Shown here one piece after another: positions 34,100 to 41,916 of a DNA stretch of 64,000 bases. Below the pieces are notes generated by a model, which was not told the DNA's origin, made no database searches, and saw nothing but the letters and a program-made list of their open reading frames with translations. The stretch comes from CAITSH01 sp945892985 (GTDB lineage: Bacteria; Pseudomonadota; Gammaproteobacteria; Burkholderiales; SG8-39). The first letter of the stretch is position 1. Each line of letters begins with the position of its first letter. The stretch is taken from assembly GCA_945892985.1 (NCBI GenBank), contig CAMDDU010000005.1:89108-153107 (forward strand), written 5' to 3'. Made by a program: the position numbers and the translations under genes.

Positions 34100-35235
34100 G
34101 GCGGGTGGCCGGCGAGGATCAGGTGCTTGGTGATGGACAGCCACTCCTCTGTTGACGGCATGGTGATTGCGGGCGGCGCGAGTTGTGCAAACCCGACCGG
34201 CCCTGTGAAGGTCAGATGGCGCTCGTGCTTGTTTAGAAAACGGTCGCGGTAGAAACCCCACTTTTCATCGAATTTTCCGCGCGAGGCGTGCGTCATCACC
34301 TGGTCGTTGGCTATGGCGCAACGGTAGCCTTTCAGGTGCGCGGAAAAGCTGAAGTCGATGTCGTAGAGGTGCCAGCCGTCGAAGGTCTTTTCGTCGAAGG
34401 GCAGTTGTAGCGCGAGTTCTCGTCGCACTGCGAGAAAAAAGCCGTCCATGACCTGCACGCTTTCGGCGGCCAGGCCATAAGTGCCGAAAAAATTGGCGAC
34501 CGTGCCGGCCCCGTCATCGGCAGGAACGCCGACCTGCCCGCGCAGGTTCGGCCAGCCGCAGCCAAACCAGGTCGCACCCGAAAGATGGGTCGCGCCGACG
34601 GCGCCGATGAGGTCGTGCTGATCCAGGCTGGCAACCAGGCGTGCGGCGAAGTCCGGCGTGAGGATATCCACGTCATCATGCGAGAAAATAAGAATATCGC
34701 CCTTGCTGCGCGCGACGCCGCGGTTGTAGCCCTCGCAAAGCGAGCGCGCGTCGTGGATGCCGATAATCTCGTGCGGTACCCGTTCCAGCAGGCGCATATA
34801 CAGCGCGGATGCCTGTTGAAAACGTCCCTCGTCAATGCTGCAAATAATCACCGAGAGTAGCGGGGGCTTTTCAGGGAGGGCGGGTGGCGGGAAAAAAACG
34901 GATTCGCCGCGGCCCAGCCTCAGCCTTGAGTGGGCCACCGCCAGGAATACCTGGCAATGCAGGGCCAGTGGATACGGGGGCGTGCGGACCAGGGCGTCGG
35001 TGAGCGCTGACACGGCGGCCGCATCGCTATTTTTTTTGAGCAGGCAGCGCCCGAGCCGGTAATGGGGTTCGGGCATTGCGGGCGATAGTGCGATCGCCGC
35101 GTGAAGCTGCGCCATGGCGCCATCCAGGTCGCCTTGTGCCGACAAGGCCGACGCCTGCGCGAGATGCGCCAGTGCACGCGTCTCCCGCGACGCGCGTCCG
35201 CTTAGAAGTGATTTGAATTGCTCAAGAACGCGCAT
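34093..35235 (-). CDS. TPR-glycosyltransferase fusion (first of two tandem paralogues)
   Basis: 380 residues with the same architecture as its downstream neighbour. The amphipathic start is MRVLEQFKSLLSGRASRE, then TPR-like helices (about 20-100, LAQASALSAQGDLDGAMAQL), then a glycosyltransferase domain with LLSVIICSIDEGRF and KGDILIFSHDDVDILTPDFA. GWHLYDIDFSFSAHLKGYRC is shared with the paralogue. Similarity between the two spans the full length, so they arose by tandem duplication. It lies 18 bases after a GT2 gene. The TPR part may dock a protein acceptor, which would fit protein glycosylation; that is inference. Confidence 0.8.
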   Translation of the reverse strand: MRVLEQFKSLLSGRASRETRALAHLAQASALSAQGDLDGAMAQLHAAIALSPAMPEPHYRLGRCLLKKNSDAAAVSALTDALVRTPPYPLALHCQVFLAVAHSRLRLGRGESVFFPPPALPEKPPLLSVIICSIDEGRFQQASALYMRLLERVPHEIIGIHDARSLCEGYNRGVARSKGDILIFSHDDVDILTPDFAARLVASLDQHDLIGAVGATHLSGATWFGCGWPNLRGQVGVPADDGAGTVANFFGTYGLAAESVQVMDGFFLAVRRELALQLPFDEKTFDGWHLYDIDFSFSAHLKGYRCAIANDQVMTHASRGKFDEKWGFYRDRFLNKHERHLTFTGPVGFAQLAPPAITMPSTEEWLSITKHLILAGHPPC

Positions 35236-35253
35236 CGGGTGAGGGTCTGCTTG

Positions 35254-36477
35254 CTAAGGTTTTTTGGCTCGCCCCAGCAGTCGGCGCAGCGCATTCACGG
35301 GGCCGGCGCCCGGTTCGGGCTGTTGCGCTGGCAGGCGTTGTGCGGGGGCGGCAAGCGGTGGCGCGCCCCAGGTTTTTTTTTCGGCGCGCAGCACATTAAG
35401 CTCGTGCTGCATTCTCATCAGCGCCTGTTCGGCCGAAATCACCTTGCTCATCCCCAGCATGACATCCTGCGCGAGTGACGATCCGCTGACTTCGAACAGC
35501 GGCAGGGTGAACAGCTGTGATTCGGTGGCGGCCCCCACCAGTGCGCTTTCGGTGCCGCCGTAGCGGTGCAGGCAGTCCATGGCGAACAGGAAAAACGCCG
35601 GCGCTTGCGGGGAGGCGATGGCGCATTGCAACGCGTGTTCCGCCAGGCGCAGGTCGCGGCTTGGTGCGGCCGGTTGCCAGGAAAACAGCGGATCGCCCTC
35701 GAGTGGCGCGCCGGCAACCGCATCGGCCGGCGCGCCATCAGCGAAATGGCGCAGTACGCGATAGTACTCGTGGGCGAGGCGCGCGCCCATGGGCATGGAG
35801 GCGCGGGAAAGGTTGCCGCCGCCGGTGTTAACCCTGTACTCCACCAGCCGCTCGTGCGAGAGGCGCAGTTCGTACTTGCCAAGCAGTCGCACCCAGTAGT
35901 CGTAGTCTTGCAACTGCAGCATAAGCGGGTCGAACTCGCCGATATCGTGTACGGCATCGGTCCTTAAAAGCGGCGTGGCGGCGCAGAGGCAGTTTCCGTT
36001 TTTGAACAGCCAGGCGAGCCATTGTTTCCTGTCAAAGTTTGCACCACCGATGTCCTTGGTGAGCGATCCGTGGGCTGAATCGGCCATGCGTGTGCCATCA
36101 GAATCGATCAGCCAGGGTATGCCGAACAGGGCGGCGACTTCCGGGTGCGACTCCATGTAGCCGAGCTGCCTTTCGAGTTTTTCGGGCAACCACAGATCAT
36201 CTGACGCACACAAGGCGATGTACTTGCCGCGTGCGCGGCGCATGGCGGCGTTCAGATTGACGCTTGGACCCGAACGCAGGGGTTGGCGCACCGCGTTAAT
36301 ACGTGGATCCTCATAGGAGCGAATGACCTCGAAGGTAAGGTCCGAAGAGCAATCGTCGTTGATAAGCAGCTCAAAGTCCCCGAAGCTCTGGGCGAGAATG
36401 CTTTCGATCGCAAATCCGACATAAGCGGCGTGGTTGTAGGCCGGCATACATACGCTAACAAGCGGGGTGTGGCTCAT
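35254..36477 (-). CDS. Family 2 glycosyltransferase with C-terminal helical extension
   Basis: 407 residues. The GT-A domain begins PLVSVCMPAYNHAAYVGFAI, with NDDCSSD, the DxD-like metal site ALCASDDLWLPEKL (about 98-111) and the catalytic-base region LQDYDYWVRLLGKYEL. The C-terminal third is helical, ends in a Pro/Ala-rich linker and closes with a basic amphipathic VNALRRLLGRAKKP that may contact membrane. ATG 36477 lies one base after the aminotransferase stop. It is related to the operon's first gene in layout. The transferred sugar could be the aminosugar made by the FdtA/FdtB-like pair. Confidence 0.85.
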   Translation of the reverse strand: MSHTPLVSVCMPAYNHAAYVGFAIESILAQSFGDFELLINDDCSSDLTFEVIRSYEDPRINAVRQPLRSGPSVNLNAAMRRARGKYIALCASDDLWLPEKLERQLGYMESHPEVAALFGIPWLIDSDGTRMADSAHGSLTKDIGGANFDRKQWLAWLFKNGNCLCAATPLLRTDAVHDIGEFDPLMLQLQDYDYWVRLLGKYELRLSHERLVEYRVNTGGGNLSRASMPMGARLAHEYYRVLRHFADGAPADAVAGAPLEGDPLFSWQPAAPSRDLRLAEHALQCAIASPQAPAFFLFAMDCLHRYGGTESALVGAATESQLFTLPLFEVSGSSLAQDVMLGMSKVISAEQALMRMQHELNVLRAEKKTWGAPPLAAPAQRLPAQQPEPGAGPVNALRRLLGRAKKP

Positions 36478-36478
36478 A

Positions 36479-37573
36479 TCAGACCTTGGTCGCTCGAGCG
36501 ACCGCCTGTGCGGTTCCGGCAATATCAAAGTCCCAGCCTATGGGCAGGCTCAACACCCGGTCGGCCAGCGCTTCTGCGCGCGGGAAGGCGCCGCGGCGAA
36601 AACCCATTGTGGCGTAGGCGCCTTGCAGGTGCGGTGGACACGGGTAATGGATGAGCGTGGCGATTCCCGCCGCGGCGAGTGTTTTCTGCAGCTGGTCGCG
36701 TTCGGCGCTTTGCACCACGAACAAATGCCAGACCGGTTCGCCCGCTGGCGCGGGGGATGGCAGCACAAGCTTGGTTGATGCCAACGCTTCCAGGTACTGG
36801 CCGGCTTGCTGGCGGCGGCGTGCGTTGCCCGCATCCAGCCCGGGAAGCTTGACGCGCAGGCAGGCTGCCTGCATTTCATCAAGACGGGAATTGCCACCCT
36901 GTACCGGATGCACGTAGCGTTCCGTTGAGCCGTAGCTGCGCAGGGCCCGTATCCTGTCCGCCAGTGCCTTGTCGCCGGTTACAACTGCGCCGCCATCGCC
37001 CAGCGCCCCGAGGTTCTTGGCCGGGTAAAAACTGAACGCCGCGGCGTGGCCCAGTGCGCCGGTGCGGCACCCCTTGAAGCGCGCGCCATGCGCCTGCGCG
37101 GCGTCCTCAAGTACGAACAGTCCTTGCTTTTGCGCCACGGCATTGATCGCATCCATGTCGGCCGGCTCGCCGTAAAGGTGGACCGGTATGATCGCGCGCG
37201 TCCGGGGCGTGATTGCGGCTTCGATGCCCGACGGGTCGATGTTGAAGCCGGCGGGTATCGGCTCGACCGGGACAACGGTTGCCCCGCAGGCGGTAACCGC
37301 AAGCCAGGTAGCGATGAAGGTGTGGCTGGGCACGATGACCTCATCGCCTGGGCCGATGCCGGCGGCGCGCAGTGCGAGGACCAGCGCTTCAAGCCCGTTA
37401 CCCACGCCAACACAGTGCCCGGCCCCGCAGTAGTTGGCAAACTCATTCTCGAATGCCTCAAGCTCAGGGCCGAGAATGTAATGGGATGCCGCCCGCACGC
37501 GGGTCAGGGCGGCGTCGAGCTGTGTCCCTGCCTCGGCATTGATAGCCGCAAGGTCAAGAAACGGGATGTTCAC
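36479..37573 (-). CDS. DegT/DnrJ/EryC1-family sugar aminotransferase (FdtB-like)
   Basis: PLP enzyme, 364 residues, that aminates a nucleotide-activated keto-sugar. It begins VNIPFLDLAA. The PLP-binding Asp/Gln are in VLEDAAQAHGARF and the Schiff-base Lys is in FSFYPAKNLGALGDGG. The distal GNSRLDEMQAACLRVKL and WHLFVVQ motifs are also typical. GTG 37573 overlaps the ketoisomerase stop (GTGA). The direct pairing with an FdtA/QdtA-type 3,4-ketoisomerase suggests C3 amination of a dTDP-6-deoxy-hexos-3-ulose, as in Fuc3N or Qui3N synthesis; which epimer cannot be told. Confidence 0.88.
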   Translation of the reverse strand: MNIPFLDLAAINAEAGTQLDAALTRVRAASHYILGPELEAFENEFANYCGAGHCVGVGNGLEALVLALRAAGIGPGDEVIVPSHTFIATWLAVTACGATVVPVEPIPAGFNIDPSGIEAAITPRTRAIIPVHLYGEPADMDAINAVAQKQGLFVLEDAAQAHGARFKGCRTGALGHAAAFSFYPAKNLGALGDGGAVVTGDKALADRIRALRSYGSTERYVHPVQGGNSRLDEMQAACLRVKLPGLDAGNARRRQQAGQYLEALASTKLVLPSPAPAGEPVWHLFVVQSAERDQLQKTLAAAGIATLIHYPCPPHLQGAYATMGFRRGAFPRAEALADRVLSLPIGWDFDIAGTAQAVARATKV

Positions 37574-37980
37574 CCCTTTCCCGCCGCCTCGGCAAACGCA
37601 GCATAGCTTCGGTAGTAGTCCGACTCGTCGTAAAACTCCGAAGCGAGCGCCATGCAAACCGCCCCGGATGAGAAATTGTCAATTTCGCGCCACACCATCG
37701 ACGGAATATAGAGACCAAAATAAGAGCGATTCAGATGGATTTTATTTTTCGACGCGCCGTCGTCGATCAGTACGTCGAAGCTTCCCGACATCGCGATGAG
37801 CACTTGCTGCAGCTGCTTATGGGCGTGACCGGCTCGAGATGCGCCACCGGGAACATCGTAGAGATAATAAACGCGCTTTATATCGAAGGGCACATGGCGT
37901 CCCGATTCGACAAAAGTGAGGTTGCCGCGCGCATCGGGTACGCGGGGCAACTCGATCAGGCGGCAATCCTGGATGCTCAT
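37570..37980 (-). CDS. dTDP-4-keto-6-deoxyhexose 3,4-ketoisomerase (FdtA/QdtA-like, WxcM-type cupin)
   Basis: A 136-residue cupin that moves the keto group from C4 to C3 of dTDP-4-keto-6-deoxyglucose before transamination. Typical strands are FDIKRVYYLYDVPGG, then RAGHAHKQLQQVLIAMSGSF (the His pair is the active site) and SYFGLYIPSMVWREIDNFSS. Length matches FdtA/QdtA (about 135-140). Its stop overlaps the aminotransferase start. The acetyltransferase FdtC/QdtC and the rmlAB genes that supply the substrate are not in the window. Confidence 0.88.
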   Translation of the reverse strand: MSIQDCRLIELPRVPDARGNLTFVESGRHVPFDIKRVYYLYDVPGGASRAGHAHKQLQQVLIAMSGSFDVLIDDGASKNKIHLNRSYFGLYIPSMVWREIDNFSSGAVCMALASEFYDESDYYRSYAAFAEAAGKG

Positions 37981-38039
37981 AAGCAGTCCTGTGACGCCGC
38001 GGTATTCGGCGGTTCGATTCGGTTCGGGGCGAAGTACAT

Positions 38040-38768
38040 TCAGGCAGTCCTTGTTGCGACAACGCCGATATTGGCCAGCAATTCCTTTGGCAGTTGCGAC
38101 CCTATCTCGTTCATTGCAGAGAGAAGCTCAGCCGAGTGCTCGAGCATCATCGAGTTGGCGACAGGTTTGAGGAAAAAGCCAGTTGCTTCGGCCACCGCAA
38201 AGCCACCGGCTTTGAGGTCTGCTGCCAGTGTTTCATGTGAGTAAACCCGCTGGTGTCCCACCAGTTTGTCGCGCGCCCCAAGCGAGTCCAGTTTTGGTTG
38301 CAGTTTCATCAGTACGGCCAGGCGGCGGTGCAAGGATTCCTTGTTGGGTACGACGACGATGAGCCGCCCGCCGGGGGCCAGCCACGTGCGTATGCGACGC
38401 AGCAGTGCAACCGGATCGTCCACGTGTTCGAGTATGTGCGAAGCGACCACGGCGTCAAAGGGGGCGTCGGGGCTGAACTCTTCGAACAGGGCATGGATTG
38501 CGGTGAGGTCCGTGCCGAACTCGCGTTGCAGCGCCCCGTGCAATATCTGAGAACCCTCCACTACCGTGAGACTGCGCCGCGCGCCAAGCATCATTCGCGT
38601 GATGATGCCCTCACCGAAACCGAGTTCGAGTACGCGGCTTGCGGGGCCCAGTGCCTGCAAAATCCAGTCCCCGCAGTAACGCTGGCAGAGGTCTTCTATG
38701 TGCTTGTCAGGAACCTTGGCGCTGGTGTGATATTCACGTGCAATGCGGTCCAGTTCCGACTTGCTCAT
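38040..38768 (-). CDS. SAM-dependent methyltransferase (paralogue 1)
   Basis: A 242-residue class I methyltransferase. Motif I is RVLELGFGEGIITRMMLG; an acidic residue in LTVVEGSQIL should bind the ribose; VVASHILEHVDDPVALLRRI is the motif typical of UbiE/bioC-like small-molecule enzymes; GGRLIVVVPNKESLHRRL follows. The C-terminus (EATGFFLKPVANSMM) parallels that of the methyltransferase two genes upstream, so they are paralogues. It overlaps the flavoprotein gene by 4 bases (ATGA). It probably methylates a sugar or glycan intermediate. Confidence 0.85.
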   Translation of the reverse strand: MSKSELDRIAREYHTSAKVPDKHIEDLCQRYCGDWILQALGPASRVLELGFGEGIITRMMLGARRSLTVVEGSQILHGALQREFGTDLTAIHALFEEFSPDAPFDAVVASHILEHVDDPVALLRRIRTWLAPGGRLIVVVPNKESLHRRLAVLMKLQPKLDSLGARDKLVGHQRVYSHETLAADLKAGGFAVAEATGFFLKPVANSMMLEHSAELLSAMNEIGSQLPKELLANIGVVATRTA

Positions 38769-40186
38769 GCGGTCGCTCCCAACTCGGCGGCAAGCTTCAG
38801 GCCTTGCACGATCTGGTCGTTCATCGCGCCGACATGGAAGCCTGCAGAGGGCCCGGCCAGGCGAATCGCCGGCAAATGCCGGTGCAGCCAGTCTTGTTGT
38901 TGCAGGAACGCACTGCGGTTCGCGTTGTTTGGGATCATCAAGGCATTGGTCAGTATCTTTACCGCGCAGTATGCCACCGACCGGGGGGTGTCTATCAGGC
39001 CCAAGTCTGCCAGTTCGTGCAAAAGTGCCTGCTCCTGCTCTTCCGCACTTGCGAGTCCGCGCCCGGCAAGTATCTCCGGGCTGAATTCAACGACCAGTCG
39101 GTGCTCATCCGCCTTGAGGTGGGCGCATCCCTCCTGGTCGGTGACACGGTAGATCGCGCGCTTGGCTTCGGGAACAAAAACGGTGCCCAGGCCCGGTCGG
39201 ATGTGGTCTTGTCCCACGGCGACAAAGCAAAGGCCTATGGTGGAGCGTGCGATTTCGGTCCCCGGCGTTGCCGGATCGGCAATGGCCAGAAGCGCGCCCG
39301 GATCCAGGGTCCATATGAATTCATTGGCGGAGACGGTATTGCCGTCCTCCAGTTCAAGCGTGGTCGGCGCTGTCCGACTGATTTTGGCTATGGCACTGCG
39401 AATGGTGCGAATGTATGGATGGGCCTCGATTTCATGCGCCAACGCGCGCACCAGCGCTCCGGCCGATCCTTCTGCCGGATAGTGGAAGCGGGTGTCTGGC
39501 AGCCGTTGGGGTGTCGCGCCAAATTGCGACAAAAGCGTTTCCGGGTAGTAAAGCGGCAGCCAGGCGGCCCGGTGATAGATCGCCAGAATGTCACTGCACG
39601 CAACGCCGAGTATTTTTCGGCACAAGGGCTCGAACAGGACTTCATGCAGCGTCCGGCCATGATTTGCGATTGAGACAGAGGCGAAATCCAACCCGGAAAA
39701 CGCAGGATCAACCGATTTTCTGGAGGCATGCAGCAGATGCGGGCCTGCGGCACAGATGGCTTTGAGTTCCTGTCGGATGCGTTCGCATGTTTTCCCGTCG
39801 AATGAGGTGACGGACGCTGCATGGTTGGCGATTACCATGTCCGGCATGGCACGGCCGTCTATGAATAAGGCCGGATCGGGTGCGATCACGGTGCGGACGC
39901 GTTGCTCCACGTAGTCGCGCACTATGCCGGTGAACCGTCCGCAGTCATTACGTCGCGTCGGGTCATAGCCGCGAACGTCCGGCGAAGGCTCGCGGTTCGA
40001 GGCGCTGAACTCATACAAGACCATGCCCGGGTCGAAGCGGCGGGAGTCGAGTTTCAGTCCGGCGAAGTGCCCCCCCCACTGGGCGGCGGGGTTGACCAGG
40101 GCGACCTGTCGGCCTGTTGTGGCGATGGACTGTGCAGCCACCATTGCGGCAAGATTATTTCCAGCGATGATGACGGCACCCGGCAT
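38765..40186 (-). CDS. FAD/NAD(P)-binding oxidoreductase of the amine-oxidase/protoporphyrinogen-oxidase fold
   Basis: 473 residues from ATG 40186, one base after the upstream methyltransferase. The N-terminal dinucleotide site AVIIAGNNLAAMVAAQSIA departs from the normal GxGxxG, reading G-N-N-L-A-A, and is followed by QVALVNPAAQWGGHF. Further along, EFIWTLDPGALLAIADP and RLAGPSAGFHVGAMNDQIVQG (split here as AGPSAGFHVGAMND) look like the closing FAD motif of UDP-galactopyranose mutase or PPO-like proteins. It sits between two related methyltransferases and overlaps one. A role in oxidising or isomerising a sugar or lipid-linked intermediate is likely; the reaction is unknown. Confidence 0.7.
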   Translation of the reverse strand: MPGAVIIAGNNLAAMVAAQSIATTGRQVALVNPAAQWGGHFAGLKLDSRRFDPGMVLYEFSASNREPSPDVRGYDPTRRNDCGRFTGIVRDYVEQRVRTVIAPDPALFIDGRAMPDMVIANHAASVTSFDGKTCERIRQELKAICAAGPHLLHASRKSVDPAFSGLDFASVSIANHGRTLHEVLFEPLCRKILGVACSDILAIYHRAAWLPLYYPETLLSQFGATPQRLPDTRFHYPAEGSAGALVRALAHEIEAHPYIRTIRSAIAKISRTAPTTLELEDGNTVSANEFIWTLDPGALLAIADPATPGTEIARSTIGLCFVAVGQDHIRPGLGTVFVPEAKRAIYRVTDQEGCAHLKADEHRLVVEFSPEILAGRGLASAEEQEQALLHELADLGLIDTPRSVAYCAVKILTNALMIPNNANRSAFLQQQDWLHRHLPAIRLAGPSAGFHVGAMNDQIVQGLKLAAELGATA

Positions 40187-40187
40187 T

Positions 40188-40925
40188 TCAGTCGCTTCTG
40201 CGCGCAATTGCGTAAAGCTCGGACCCGGCGTCGGGTAGGTGGCGACCTAGCTTGTAGAGCCCGTCCAGCATGGCATCGGTCAGCAGCCCTTGTTCGCGCA
40301 GTATCGCCATTTGGGCGTGGGTGAAGGGTTTGATGAAAAAACTGCCGCTTTCGAGAACGTCGAAACCCGCGGCCTTTAGGCGGGTTTCAAGGGTGTCACG
40401 GTCGTAGGTTGCGGCCTGTTGCATGCGCTGCTGCGTTGCTGATTTTTCGAACACGTCCTTGATCAAACCCATTTCCAGCGCCAGCAAGCGGTGGAAGGAG
40501 CGCGCGTTGGGGACGTAGACATGCAGTCTGGTGCCGCGGTTGCAAAGGGTCCGAGCCGCGGTGAGCAGGGCCGCTGGATCGGGCACTTCGTGGAGCAGGC
40601 TGCTAAGCACAACGCAGTCGAAATCATGGTTGGCGAGGTTGGGGGCGAGCTGTTCCAAGGTGCCTCGTAGTACGCGTATCGCGGCATTGGCTCCCGCCGC
40701 CGACAAGGCCATGGCGTGAAAATGCTCGGCGGGTTCGATGACATGCATGGATTCAAAGCCGGCGTAATGAAGGAATAGCGCCTCCGCCCCGCAGCCGACC
40801 TCGAGCACCCGCATGCCACCGTGGTTTGCGAGGGACTCAAGCAGGTGGCGCCGGCGGTAGGCGGCCTGGATGTTCTCGAAAGGCAACTCCCCGTAATCCA
40901 GCTGATAACGGTCAAGGTCACGCAC
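40188..40925 (-). CDS. SAM-dependent methyltransferase (paralogue 2)
   Basis: A 245-residue enzyme from GTG 40925, which overlaps the upstream acyltransferase gene by 8 bases; the open frame upstream is not protein-like. Motif I MRVLEVGCGAEALFLHYAG, VIEPAEHFHAMAL for the ribose, FDCVVLSSLLHEVPDPAALL, and LHVYVPNARSFHRLLALEMG. The C-terminal DVLESGSFFIKPFTHAQM matches the paralogue encoded beyond the flavoprotein. Both may act on successive positions of one sugar. Confidence 0.83.
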   Translation of the reverse strand: MRDLDRYQLDYGELPFENIQAAYRRRHLLESLANHGGMRVLEVGCGAEALFLHYAGFESMHVIEPAEHFHAMALSAAGANAAIRVLRGTLEQLAPNLANHDFDCVVLSSLLHEVPDPAALLTAARTLCNRGTRLHVYVPNARSFHRLLALEMGLIKDVFEKSATQQRMQQAATYDRDTLETRLKAAGFDVLESGSFFIKPFTHAQMAILREQGLLTDAMLDGLYKLGRHLPDAGSELYAIARRSD

Positions 40926-41910
40926 GGTCTGGCAGGTCCTTGGTAAGAATGAGTTTGAGCGATTCGTGAAACCCCAGGCTGCGCTTGAAGCGAATAAGGC
41001 CGTAATTGGGCTCACCCGCTTCGGTTGCGATGCCGGTATCGAGTATGGTGATACCCCCGGACTGGCAGTGTTCGTAAATAGCCGAGGCGAGCAGCACAAC
41101 AGGCGAATAATCCTGCACCCCTTCGATATCGCCCCAGTAAAAAACAGACATGATTTTTTCGCTGACGCCGATGCAGATCGCCGCGGCGACGAGCTCTTGG
41201 TTGCGCCATGCGCCGAAAAACCGCATTCGCTCACCGAAGGTATCAACCATGGACATGATGGAAGGGAAATCCATGGTGACCGGATAGCCCTTGCGCAAGC
41301 GGTTGTCGGCAATGATGCGGTAGGCTTGTTCGTAACGGGATGCGTCAAGGTGCGATGTTGTGAAGCCTTCGCGAACGCATTTGTTCAGGCGTTTGCGGTT
41401 ACCGTAATCCATGCGACCGGACAGGGGCACGGCGCTGACATCAATGTCGTAATTGATTTCCTGGCCGAAAATGCCAAATCCGCGCCGGTAAAAAACATTG
41501 AAACAGTTGGCGAACAGCGATGGGTCGTGGCTTGCCGGGGGCATCACGATTTGCAGGCGTGAGGCCTGCATTTGTGCCATTTCGTTTTCGACGGCACAGG
41601 CGAAGAGTTCGATCTGTTCCAGCGACAGAGCGGACACTGTGCTGATGCCGCCGAAGGTGCCGCGCGCCGGGCTGCGGTAATAGCCCTCGCCGGTGGCGGT
41701 GAAATGCATGCAGGCGATGACCGCGCTGCTTTTGCGCTCGATCAACTGGAAGTAGTGCGCATCCTGCCCGGCATGCAGGCGGAAAAATTCTACGCTGTTG
41801 AAAATATGCATCGGTGCCGCCGGCGCAAATGCGTTCACCAGAAGGGCGTATTTCTCGTCCAACTCAATGCGGCGCCCGGTGTTTTGCGATGATAGCGGTA
41901 GCGTGGACAT
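40918..41910 (-). CDS. FemAB/GNAT-like N-acyltransferase
   Basis: 330 residues with two GNAT-like halves, as in the FemAB/CelD-type acetyltransferase group. The first half has SVEFFRLHAGQDAHYFQLI and GTFGGISTVSALSLEQIELF. The second has YGNRKRLNKCVREGFTTSHL, DNRLRKGYPVTMDF and LVAAAICIGVSEKIMSVFYW, then VLLASAIYEHCQSGGI and NYGLIRFKRSLGFH. Members acylate amino groups of sugars or peptides. In this operon it is the best candidate to acylate the 3-amino sugar, since no hexapeptide-type FdtC/QdtC is present. That assignment is inference. Confidence 0.75.
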   Translation of the reverse strand: MSTLPLSSQNTGRRIELDEKYALLVNAFAPAAPMHIFNSVEFFRLHAGQDAHYFQLIERKSSAVIACMHFTATGEGYYRSPARGTFGGISTVSALSLEQIELFACAVENEMAQMQASRLQIVMPPASHDPSLFANCFNVFYRRGFGIFGQEINYDIDVSAVPLSGRMDYGNRKRLNKCVREGFTTSHLDASRYEQAYRIIADNRLRKGYPVTMDFPSIMSMVDTFGERMRFFGAWRNQELVAAAICIGVSEKIMSVFYWGDIEGVQDYSPVVLLASAIYEHCQSGGITILDTGIATEAGEPNYGLIRFKRSLGFHESLKLILTKDLPDRA

Positions 41911-41916
41911 CGGGGC

